Positions 1-5,146 of a stretch of 6,137 nucleotides of DNA are shown here, in pieces. The position numbers and the translations under genes were made by a program. The number at the start of each line of letters is the position of its first letter. Positions within the stretch are counted from its first letter, which is position 1. The notes beneath the pieces are model-generated. The model searched no databases. It was not told where the DNA came from and saw only the letters and a list, made by a program, of their open reading frames with translations. Source of the DNA: Planctomycetota bacterium (lineage in GTDB: Bacteria > Planctomycetota > Planctomycetia > Pirellulales > UBA7805); contig JABABY010000127.1 in the NCBI GenBank assembly GCA_014237955.1, positions 1 through 6,137 on the forward strand, given 5' to 3'.

Positions 1-289
1 GACTATTTTTGTTTCCTGCGCTGCGCTACGACTGGCGCGCTTCAATGTGGAAACCACGGAGGAGGACGACCACGGTTGGTTCAGCGGATTGCCCACACCT
101 GCTGCTGCAGCAGCGATTGCTGGATTTGCGCTGGTATTTTATACATTGCGGTCTTCCGGTTCGGATTCGGAACGGATATTTATTATCGATGAACTGGTGC
201 AATGGGCTTTGCCAATGTATGCCGTTTGTTCTTTCTCTGGCAACGTTTTTCACAACGCCGGGGCAAAAACGAGCCAATTTTTTAGTTGA
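1..289 (+). CDS. pssA: CDP-diacylglycerol--serine O-phosphatidyltransferase, C-terminal part (5' end outside window)
   Basis: The frame is open from base 2 and gives 95 residues before TGA. PssA is a membrane enzyme that makes phosphatidylserine from CDP-diacylglycerol and serine, the precursor of phosphatidylethanolamine. The visible piece starts in the conserved stretch after the catalytic site, with ALRLARFNVE followed by FSGLPTPAAA, the family's loop and next membrane helix. The CDP-alcohol phosphotransferase signature (DG..AR....G...D) would lie upstream, outside the window. After one hydrophobic segment (AIAGFALVFYTL) and the start of another (LVQWALPMYAV), the protein ends within about 20 residues. 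From memory, relatives carry a (M)VS..(Y)PH motif here, and longer planctomycete forms go on for several dozen more residues. That motif is absent, so the C-terminus looks shortened or frameshifted. The stop lies 24 bp before the ribE ATG, suggesting co-transcription. Identity is fairly sure; integrity of the C-terminus is not. Confidence 0.8.
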   Translation, partial: TIFVSCAALRLARFNVETTEEDDHGWFSGLPTPAAAAAIAGFALVFYTLRSSGSDSERIFIIDELVQWALPMYAVCSFSGNVFHNAGAKTSQFFS

Positions 290-313
290 CTCTTCCATTG
301 AGTGAGACACGTC

Positions 314-997
314 ATGTTTACCGGACTCGTCCAGACCATGGGTACTATTTCCAGCATGCTCAAAGAAGGTTCTGGAAGGAGATTGGGTATCGATGCGGAA
401 GGCTATGCTTCCGATGTTACCATCGGCGAGAGTATCGCCGTGAATGGTTGCTGCCTAACTGTGGTGGAGGTGGCCGACAATACACTGACGTTTGAGGCCG
501 GCCCCGAAACCCTCAATCGCACCAATCTGGGTACATTGAGTGCCGGTGATGTCGTCAACCTGGAAAAATCGCTTCATGTTGGCGATCTGCTCGGAGGCCA
601 TTTTGTGACTGGCCATATCGATGCGGTCGGTGAACTCCATTTGCGGGAGGACGACGAGGAATGGTCGATGTGTTCTTTCCGTGTGCCCGCAGAACTAACC
701 ATGCAGATGATTTCAAAAGGATCGGTTGCCGTCGATGGAGTCAGCTTGACACTCGTCGACGTAACGGAGGAACATTTCACCGTGCAATTGATTCCCCATA
801 CCCTTGCCCAAACAACGCTGGGTGCACTTTCACCAGGTGGACTCGTCAATATCGAAACCGACATCCTCGCCAAATACGCGCAAAAGGCATGTACGGGAGA
901 GGCCCCATACATATGCCCTCAGCCGAAAATGCCTTTGCAGATGCCCAGAAGCAAACGATCTCGTTCCTTACGCGAAGATTTCGTGAAGTCGGATTGA
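314..997 (+). CDS. ribE: Riboflavin synthase (alpha chain)
   Basis: This 227-residue cytosolic enzyme catalyses the last step of riboflavin synthesis, dismutation of two 6,7-dimethyl-8-ribityllumazines. The family is a tandem repeat of two lumazine-binding domains, and both are visible. Domain 1 begins MFTGLVQTMGTI (1-12) and contains GESIAVNGCCLTVVEV (38-53), then LEKSLHVGDLLGGHFVTGHID (83-103). Domain 2 contains the matching KGSVAVDGVSLTLVDV (135-150) and ends NIETDILAKYAQKA (179-192). The ATG at 314 is chosen because MFTG is the near-universal start; a GTG 12 bp upstream only adds MRHV. No strong ribosome binding site precedes it, only GAGTGAG about 9 bases upstream, so coupling to pssA is plausible. 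Residues beyond about 193 form a tail (rich in K, R, P and S near its end) whose codons overlap the rsmA start; most relatives end near the AKY motif. The alternative symbol ribC is used in Bacillus. Confidence 0.95.
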   Translation: MFTGLVQTMGTISSMLKEGSGRRLGIDAEGYASDVTIGESIAVNGCCLTVVEVADNTLTFEAGPETLNRTNLGTLSAGDVVNLEKSLHVGDLLGGHFVTGHIDAVGELHLREDDEEWSMCSFRVPAELTMQMISKGSVAVDGVSLTLVDVTEEHFTVQLIPHTLAQTTLGALSPGGLVNIETDILAKYAQKACTGEAPYICPQPKMPLQMPRSKRSRSLREDFVKSD

Positions 998-1827
998 GGC
1001 CAGCCAGTCGCCATGGCCAGAATTTTCTTATCGACATGAATCTGCAGCAGCTGCTGGTCGATTCGGCCCAACTCACGGATGAGGACACCGTATTAGAAAT
1101 CGGCACCGGTACCGGTGCGCTCACGGCACGGATCGCTAAGGGAGTCGCAGCCGTCATCACCGTTGAAATTGACAAACACCTTTACCAACTCGCCAGTGAA
1201 GAATTAATCGATTTTGACAACGTGACCTTGCTACAGCAGGATGCACTAAAAAACAAAAACCGATTCAACGAAAACATTCTCGCTGCGGTGGAAGCGAGCC
1301 TTCGCGAAAACGGGCCTTTCAAACTTGTGGCCAATCTGCCCTACAACATCGCGACGCCCGTAATCTCCAATCTGCTTGCCTGCAAGATCCCTCCAGAGAG
1401 CATGACGGTCACCATCCAGAAAGAACTTGCGGAACGGATCATCGCAAAACCGTCCACGAAGGATTACAGCCACTTGAGCGTCTGGATCCAAAGCCAATGT
1501 GCGGCGGAAATTGTTCGTATTATGCCCCCATCCGTCTTCTGGCCACAACCTAAAGTCGAATCTGCAATCATCCACCTCAAACTGGATGAAGCGCGAAGGG
1601 CCCGGATACCGGATTTGCCATTTTTTCATACCTTCAACAGGTCGCTGTTTTTTCATCGACGAAAGTTTCTTCGCAGTGTGGTCATCAGTGCCATGAAAAA
1701 ACAACTCGACAAGGCACAAGTGGACGCTTCGATTGCTGAAGCGGGACTACGTGGCGACCAACGGGCTGAACAGTTGTCTGTCGAAAACATTCTCGCACTT
1801 TGCGAAGCTGTCCGAAGTCGCTTGTAA
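913..1827 (+). CDS. rsmA: 16S rRNA (adenine-N6,N6)-dimethyltransferase RsmA/KsgA
   Basis: This SAM-dependent enzyme dimethylates two adjacent adenines in the 3'-terminal hairpin of 16S rRNA (A1518/A1519 in E. coli) during late small-subunit assembly. It has 304 residues, slightly longer than the usual 270-290. Visible motifs are HGQNFLID (34-41), SAM motif I VLEIGTGTG (60-68), the ribose-binding acid in VEID (84-87), QQDAL (108-112), the catalytic NLPY (141-144), QKELAERI (169-176), YSHLSV (185-190), VFWPQPKVESAI (208-219) and FHRRKFLRS (247-255). The start at 913 keeps the lead-in TISFLTRRFREVGL, which I recall as conserved in planctomycete homologues. This places 85 bp inside ribE, in another frame. 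The only later in-frame starts before the GQNF motif are weak (a TTG at 994). There is no clear Shine-Dalgarno sequence, so translation may be coupled to ribE. The assignment is secure; the exact start is less so. Confidence 0.95.
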   Translation: MPSAENAFADAQKQTISFLTRRFREVGLRPASRHGQNFLIDMNLQQLLVDSAQLTDEDTVLEIGTGTGALTARIAKGVAAVITVEIDKHLYQLASEELIDFDNVTLLQQDALKNKNRFNENILAAVEASLRENGPFKLVANLPYNIATPVISNLLACKIPPESMTVTIQKELAERIIAKPSTKDYSHLSVWIQSQCAAEIVRIMPPSVFWPQPKVESAIIHLKLDEARRARIPDLPFFHTFNRSLFFHRRKFLRSVVISAMKKQLDKAQVDASIAEAGLRGDQRAEQLSVENILALCEAVRSRL

Positions 1828-1848
1828 CAATCACCCGATTCAAAGCAA

Positions 1849-1862
1849 CGGATCTCTATCCG
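1849..1862 (+). other. Small hairpin after rsmA
   Basis: CGGAT-CTCT-ATCCG forms a 5-bp stem with a 4-base loop 21 bp after the rsmA stop. There is no T-run behind it, so it is not a typical Rho-independent terminator. It could be a weak 3'-end structure of the pssA-ribE-rsmA transcript, or chance. Confidence 0.2.
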
Positions 1863-1909
1863 ACACAAGCAGATACACCTCACGATCGCTGCCATAGCAT
1901 CTTTTCTTT

Positions 1910-1940
1910 TTGACAAACCCCCTTCGTCCTAGATACAAAT
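1910..1940 (+). promoter_or_regulatory. Possible sigma70-like promoter for the 75-aa gene
   Basis: A perfect TTGACA (1910-1915) is followed after 18 bp by TACAAA (1934-1939, 4 of 6 to TATAAT). An alternative extended -10, TGCTAAACT (1944-1952), lies slightly further on but is too far from this -35. Either would give a short leader before the ATG at 2001. The rest of the 173-bp gap 1828-2000 shows nothing else I can name. Confidence 0.4.
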
Positions 1941-2000
1941 TCGTGCTAAACTTTGTCTTGATCTTTTTCCCTTCACTTCGTTTCCGACAGGATCTCCTCC

Positions 2001-2228
2001 ATGAAGTTTATCGAGATGACAGGGGCAATCCTCCGCAAAATTGTCAACGAGGACGAATTTCCGGATGGGGCCTTTGAAGCTGCGGGAATTGGCGACCACA
2101 CGGTTGTCCGCATCAACGAACAAGGCGACATCGAAGTGCGTCGTCCGGATTCGTGGGATCTGATAGGTGGTCTTCTTGGCGATTATGAAAAAAGGGTCAA
2201 GACAACTACAGATCTTGAGTGGGTCTGA
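2001..2228 (+). CDS. Conserved-type hypothetical protein, 75 residues, planctomycete-like
   Basis: The function is unknown. The protein begins MKFIEMTGAILRKIVNEDE and is acidic, with no signal peptide, membrane segment or cysteine motif. Its middle, VVRINEQGDIEVRRPDSWD, reads like an alternating beta-strand pattern, followed by LIGGLLGDYEKRV and a terminal DLEWV. I recall similar short proteins of about 70-80 residues, starting MKF.EMTG and ending LGDFE..., annotated as hypothetical in planctomycete genomes; this is memory, not a search. The ATG at 2001 is the natural start, and AGGATC about 7-12 bases upstream is a weak ribosome binding site. The gene stands alone behind a possible promoter (1910-1940) and converges with the helix-turn-helix gene, with 21 bp between the stops. 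The even acidic/hydrophobic pattern and the family resemblance support a real gene; any role would be a guess. Confidence 0.75.
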   Translation: MKFIEMTGAILRKIVNEDEFPDGAFEAAGIGDHTVVRINEQGDIEVRRPDSWDLIGGLLGDYEKRVKTTTDLEWV

Positions 2229-2249
2229 CCATCAGCATGAAACTCGTCA

Positions 2250-2492
2250 TCAGCGTGGAATCCGCTTGATCACGGATTCTTCGCCCCAAAAGACTCCTTT
2301 GAGGAATTTGTTTGCGACTTTAATGGGGACACGAATCTGGCCATCAATCTGCACGAATTCGAGCTGCCCGCTACCCAACAAACGACGAAGTTCCTTCTTA
2401 CTCATCCCTAGACGGCGGGCCGCCTCCCCAAGAGACCATGTGCCGTGATAATGTCGGTGTCCCGGTTTTGCCGGACGTTTCATAGGAACCAT
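2250..2492 (-). CDS. Small helix-turn-helix (excisionase/MerR-like) DNA-binding protein
   Basis: This basic protein has 80 residues from the ATG at 2492. After a short basic lead (MKRPAKPGHRHYHG) comes WSLGEAARRLGMSKKELRRL, the classic helix-turn-helix of the excisionase/MerR-like superfamily. It is followed by a wing-like segment, GQLEFVQIDGQIRVP, and the tail KVANKFL. Such proteins bind DNA as small regulators or architectural factors. Being excisionase-like does not imply a mobile element, and no integrase is near. The start is ambiguous. The ATG at 2492 has GAGGG 8 bases upstream and lies about 30 bases after the predicted transcription start. An ATG at 2513 also has GAGG, but it would leave almost no leader. 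A GTG at 2555 lies inside the -35 box and is unlikely. The gene runs divergently from uxaC, so local regulation of uxaC is an inference from position only. Confidence 0.72.
   Translation of the reverse strand: MVPMKRPAKPGHRHYHGTWSLGEAARRLGMSKKELRRLLGSGQLEFVQIDGQIRVPIKVANKFLKGVFWGEESVIKRIPR
2258..2279. other. Inverted repeat at the convergent gene ends
   Basis: GAATCCG (2258-2264) and CGGATTC (2273-2279) are perfect 7-bp complements around an 8-base loop. They sit just inside the 3' end of the helix-turn-helix gene, 29 bp past the stop of the 75-aa gene. It could stop transcription of the plus-strand gene, with TTCTTCG following, but there is no real T-run. It is a weak terminator candidate. 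Confidence 0.25.
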
Positions 2493-2527
2493 AGAAGTAG
2501 CCCTCGCTGGCATGGGATCCTCAGCAC

Positions 2528-2555
2528 ATTGTACGGCTCCCGGCCCCCAGGTCAA
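2528..2555 (-). promoter_or_regulatory. Sigma70-like promoter for the helix-turn-helix gene
   Basis: Reading the minus strand, TTGACC (2555-2550, 5 of 6) is followed after 16 bp by TACAAT (2533-2528, 5 of 6). Transcription would start near 2521. This favours translation from the ATG at 2492 over the upstream candidates. Confidence 0.55.
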
Positions 2556-2577
2556 AACAGACCACTTAAAAGTCCCA

Positions 2578-2606
2578 CTGGCCAGGCAACCGACGACTCG
2601 CGACGG
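2578..2606. promoter_or_regulatory. Possible operator region between divergent promoters
   Basis: Two dyads lie between the minus-strand promoter and the uxaC promoter: CTGGCCAG (2578-2585, perfect 8 bp) and CCGACG-ACTCG-CGACGG (2590-2606, symmetric except for one A/A position). Short dyads occur by chance, so this is only a candidate binding site for the neighbouring helix-turn-helix protein or another regulator. Confidence 0.2.
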
Positions 2607-2610
2607 CTGA

Positions 2611-2640
2611 TTGATGGGGCATAGCAGTGCGGCCTATAAT
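2611..2640 (+). promoter_or_regulatory. Sigma70-like promoter for uxaC
   Basis: TTGATG (2611-2616, 4 of 6) is followed after 18 bp by a perfect TATAAT (2635-2640). The predicted start near 2647 leaves a leader of about 67 bases before the uxaC ATG at 2714. It also rules out the upstream in-frame GTG at 2627, which would lie within the promoter. Confidence 0.6.
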
Positions 2641-2713
2641 GGCTCCTCCAAGCAGTAAACGAGACCAATTCACATCCCTCAAGAAAAACCAAGGCGTTCG
2701 GAAGCAAGGTACG

Positions 2714-4135
2714 ATGCCGTTTATCCACGACGATTTTCTACTCAGTAACAAAACCGCCTCTCGCCTTTTCCACAAATACGCCTCGGCACAACCTATTTTA
2801 GATTACCACTGCCACCTTAGCCCTGCCGATATTGCGCGCAATCGTCGCTTTGAAAATTTGTCGGAGATATGGCTTGAAGGGGACCATTACAAATGGCGGG
2901 CAATGCGGGCCTGTGGTATTGACGAAACATTCTGCACGGGGGATGCCGATCCTTACGACAAGTTTCTCGCTTGGGCACGTACGGTCCCCTCGACGCTCCG
3001 GAACCCGCTCTATCACTGGACCCATCTGGAGTTAAAGCGATATTTTGGCATCGATGATTTGCTCAACGAAAAGACGGCTCCTGCAATCTGGCAGCAAGCC
3101 AATGACCAACTCGCGGGCGACGATTTAACCACGCAGGGAATTTTGAAACAGTTTGACGTGCGGGCACTCTGCACGACCGACGATCCGGCCGATGATCTTG
3201 AAGATCACCGAACGATTGCCGAATTGGACCTCACCACAGGCGTCTTCCCTACGTTCCGACCCGATCGGGCATTTGACCTCGACCAGCCAGATCGCTTTAA
3301 CGCGTGGGTCGACCGACTCGCTGCCCGAAGCGAAACGAATATCTCTGTGTTGGATGACTTCAAAGAGGCCCTTGCCCGCCGCCATCAGGCATTTCACGAG
3401 TCGGGATGTCGGCTCTCCGATCACGGCCTTACGCACTGCTATGCTGATGTTTGTGATGATGCTCAGGCGGAAACACTTTTTTGCTCCGTTCGCGGAGGAA
3501 AACCCGCAACCAGTGAGCAACGACAACAATTTATTAGCCACATGATGCTGTTCTTTGGACGACTCGATGCGAAAAAGGGATGGACAAAACAACTCCACCT
3601 CGGCGCCTTGAGAAACAACAATCGAAGACTGTTCCAGCAACTCGGTCCCGACATCGGCTGTGATTCGATCGGTGATTTTCCCCAGGCGAAGGCCCTTTCT
3701 GCGTACCTCGGCCGCCTCGATGCAGAGGGTGCCCTCCCCCGCATGATCCTCTACAACCTCAACCCAGCCGACAATTATCTTTTTGCCACCATGGCGGCCA
3801 ACTTCCAAGATGGCCACACCGTTGGAAAAATACAGTTCGGATCAGGCTGGTGGCACCTCGACCAGAAAGAAGGGATGGAGTGGCAAATCAATGCGATTTC
3901 CAACCTTGGCTTGCTCACGCATTTTATTGGCATGCTAACCGACTCGCGATCTTTTCTATCTTACCCACGACATGAATATTTCCGCCGTTGTCTGTGCAAC
4001 CTGCTTGGTCGCGACATGGAAAATGGCGAAATTCCAGATGATGACGCAATGGTGGGAACGATGATAGAAAATATCTGCTTCAACAATGCCCGCGACTATT
4101 TGGGGCTCGCTCTGACTGCTGGAGATAAGCGTTGA
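2714..4135 (+). CDS. uxaC: Glucuronate (uronate) isomerase
   Basis: This 473-residue cytosolic enzyme interconverts D-glucuronate with D-fructuronate, and galacturonate with tagaturonate: the first step of uronic acid breakdown. The length matches the family (about 470). It has the amidohydrolase-superfamily TIM-barrel signatures of UxaC: PFIHDDFLL (2-10), the metal-site motif DYHCHLSP (30-37), RRFENLSEIWLEGDHYKWRA (44-63), WARTVPSTLRNPLYHWTHLE (87-106), CTTDDP (153-158), FRPDRAF (181-187) and GCRLSDHGL (231-239). Near the end are FGSGWWHLDQKEGM, MLTDSRSFLSYPRHEYFRR and ENICFNNARDYLG. The ATG at 2714 is chosen because MPFIHDDFLL is where relatives begin; CAAGG about 5 bases upstream is a modest ribosome binding site. 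No other uronate-pathway gene (uxuA, uxaB, kdgK) is in view, so it is a stand-alone gene here. Its substrate in a planctomycete would plausibly come from algal or plant polysaccharides, which is inference. Confidence 0.96.
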   Translation: MPFIHDDFLLSNKTASRLFHKYASAQPILDYHCHLSPADIARNRRFENLSEIWLEGDHYKWRAMRACGIDETFCTGDADPYDKFLAWARTVPSTLRNPLYHWTHLELKRYFGIDDLLNEKTAPAIWQQANDQLAGDDLTTQGILKQFDVRALCTTDDPADDLEDHRTIAELDLTTGVFPTFRPDRAFDLDQPDRFNAWVDRLAARSETNISVLDDFKEALARRHQAFHESGCRLSDHGLTHCYADVCDDAQAETLFCSVRGGKPATSEQRQQFISHMMLFFGRLDAKKGWTKQLHLGALRNNNRRLFQQLGPDIGCDSIGDFPQAKALSAYLGRLDAEGALPRMILYNLNPADNYLFATMAANFQDGHTVGKIQFGSGWWHLDQKEGMEWQINAISNLGLLTHFIGMLTDSRSFLSYPRHEYFRRCLCNLLGRDMENGEIPDDDAMVGTMIENICFNNARDYLGLALTAGDKR

Positions 4136-4145
4136 TCGTTGGCGT

Positions 4146-4174
4146 TTGCTCCATGCGTCCTTCAACAGTATAAC
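4146..4174 (+). promoter_or_regulatory. Likely promoter of the selenocysteine tRNA gene
   Basis: TTGCTC (4146-4151, 3 of 6) is followed after 17 bp by TATAAC (4169-4174, 5 of 6). Transcription would begin at about 4181, a few bases before the mature tRNA 5' end at 4185, as is common for tRNA genes. Confidence 0.5.
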
Positions 4175-4184
4175 AGAAACACTC

Positions 4185-4284
4185 GGAAGTGTTTGCACAC
4201 CTGGTGGTGGCCGCGGTCTTCAAAACCGTTGGGCGGTGCGTAAATCGTATTGCCAGTGGGTTCGATTCCCATACACTTCCGCCA
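4185..4284 (+). tRNA. selC: tRNA-Sec (selenocysteine, anticodon UCA)
   Basis: This 100-base gene encodes the tRNA that inserts selenocysteine at UGA codons with SelB, after SerRS charging and SelA conversion. The acceptor stem is 8 bp, GGAAGTGT (4185-4192) with ACACTTCC (4273-4280), then discriminator G and encoded CCA (4282-4284). The T-arm is GTGGG-TTCGATT-CCCAT (4256-4272), so acceptor plus T stem is 13 bp, the bacterial tRNA-Sec 8/5 pattern. The anticodon loop CTTCAAA carries TCA at 4220-4222, with stem GCGGT/ACCGT including one G-U pair. The long variable arm (4232-4254) folds as a 9-bp stem with several G-U pairs around TAAAT. The D-arm has the small TGGT loop of tRNA-Sec. Its stem pairs GC and CACC with GGTG and GC only if A4197 is bulged, which is slightly unusual. 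The long variable arm and 13-bp stack exclude tRNA-Trp or a simple suppressor. No selA, selB, selD or selenoprotein is in the window. Confidence 0.96.
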
Positions 4285-4351
4285 TTTTGGATGATCCTTA
4301 ACGAAAACGATTCCACCTATTCCGGCTTTGTATGTCGGGGCAAGGTCGACA

Positions 4352-4618
4352 ATGACAGCAAATTTAAAAACTACAATCTGCTTCGGAATTGCCGCATTTG
4401 TGATCGGCTTTTGTTTTGTGGCCGGCGCCTACGTTGCGCACGACCTGTTCCGGAGTATTAAGGATGATAACGTTGTCTGGCTTGTCAATCGTGCTGGAGC
4501 GGCTGTGGTCATCACGCTGTTTGTTGCCCTCGGATTTATTATTGCGCGGGCCGTAGAATATCTTGTCGTCCGATGGTGGAAACACAGGCACAAGAACAAC
4601 GATTTCTACAATGACTAA
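4352..4618 (+). CDS. Small two-helix membrane protein, unknown function
   Basis: I do not recognise this 88-residue protein. It has two hydrophobic segments, roughly residues 7-29 (TICFGIAAFVIGFCFVAGAY) and 50-73 (AAVVITLFVALGFIIARAVEY...). A short polar loop, HDLFRSIKDDNVVW, joins them, and the basic, histidine-rich tail RWWKHRHKNNDFYND points to a cytoplasmic C-terminus. The ATG at 4352 is preferred over a start 24 bp upstream because AAGG sits about 6 bases before it and the first helix begins shortly after. It lies 67 bp after selC and 51 bp before the next membrane gene, in the same direction. The two are probably co-transcribed, perhaps by read-through from the tRNA promoter. No separate strong promoter is evident. 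Small size and lack of any motif make function unassignable. Confidence 0.68.
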   Translation: MTANLKTTICFGIAAFVIGFCFVAGAYVAHDLFRSIKDDNVVWLVNRAGAAVVITLFVALGFIIARAVEYLVVRWWKHRHKNNDFYND

Positions 4619-4669
4619 ATGGAGACACACCCGGCAACATCTCGCGATATTTGGTAATCCAGAGGACTG

Positions 4670-5095
4670 ATGGTCGACGCACAAATACCACGTTTGCATC
4701 TATTGTTCCGCCGCACGTTTTTTGTCTGTGCGGGCGGAGTTGCCTGCCTCATACTGGCTGGCTTGGCACTCAACCAATGGAATATTGAATGGCCTCTCAT
4801 TGTCGCCCTCACCATTCTGGGAACAGCGGCGGCAGGGATTGATGTCCTCCTCTTTGAACACGAAGATTGGTCCACCCTTAAGGCATTTCTGATCTGGGGC
4901 GCCGGTTTCCTTTGTCTGTCGATCCTGATGATTGCTGTCCTTTTGATTCCTTATGCGGTATTAGCAGGCATCTCCAAAGCGTTCGGTTTCTGGGAGGCCT
5001 GGGAAACGGTGACCTATCCCTGGACCTTCATCATTCCTCTAGTTTTTGGTGCCTGTTTCGGATATTTGGCCTGGCGACTGCTCGACGACCGTTGA
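4670..5095 (+). CDS. Four-helix integral membrane protein, unknown function
   Basis: I do not recognise this 141-residue protein. Hydrophobicity suggests four membrane helices: about 16-34, 41-60, 72-99 and 118-137. A basic start (RLHLLFRR) suggests a cytoplasmic N-terminus. Loops hold LFEHEDWSTLK (61-71) and KAFGFWEAWETVTYPW (103-118), and the protein ends WRLLDDR. No enzymatic or transporter signature is visible. The ATG at 4670 is preceded by AGAGG at a good distance. It follows the smaller membrane gene by 51 bp and likely shares its transcript; both are hydrophobic and of unknown role, so they may act together. It converges with the amidotransferase gene, with 38 bp between their ends. 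Confidence 0.75.
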   Translation: MVDAQIPRLHLLFRRTFFVCAGGVACLILAGLALNQWNIEWPLIVALTILGTAAAGIDVLLFEHEDWSTLKAFLIWGAGFLCLSILMIAVLLIPYAVLAGISKAFGFWEAWETVTYPWTFIIPLVFGACFGYLAWRLLDDR

Positions 5096-5096
5096 G

Positions 5097-5146
5097 ACAA
5101 AAACCGCAAACGATCGCGCCGCAGGATCGGACTCTAATCCGTTTGC
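5097..5146 (-). terminator. Probable Rho-independent terminator of the amidotransferase gene
   Basis: Read on the minus strand, GCAAACG (5146-5140) pairs with CGTTTGC (5112-5106), and the latter is followed by GGTTTTTG. Inside or competing with it is CGATC/GATCG (5129-5111). The 7-bp outer stem encloses a long 27-base loop, so it is not a textbook terminator, but the five-T run on the minus strand fits termination of the leftward gene. On the plus strand no T-run follows. Confidence 0.4.

Noticed and set aside
1246..1719. 157-residue minus-strand reading frame inside rsmA
   Set aside because: Antisense shadow of conserved RsmA motifs; no family resemblance.
2250..2513. Mobile element suggested by the excisionase-like protein
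   Set aside because: No integrase, attachment-site repeat or other phage or plasmid gene is nearby; such helix-turn-helix domains are common in ordinary chromosomal regulators.
2627..2713. Upstream GTG start adding 29 residues to UxaC
   Set aside because: The GTG lies between the -35 and -10 boxes of the predicted promoter, and relatives begin at M.PFI.DDFLL.
3125..3817. 230-residue minus-strand reading frame inside uxaC
   Set aside because: It is the antisense shadow of a clearly conserved gene, has no recognisable domain, and would overlap uxaC completely.
4133..4243. The uxaC frame stays open for 35 codons after its TGA, running into the tRNA-Sec gene, next to a UGA-decoding tRNA
   Set aside because: UxaC already has its family length at the TGA, no SECIS-like hairpin follows, and the extension would be encoded by the tRNA itself. 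Chance openness, not a selenoprotein.
4189..4461. 90-residue plus-strand ORF across selC and the start of the small membrane gene
   Set aside because: It is mostly tRNA sequence and overlaps a better-supported gene with its own ribosome binding site.
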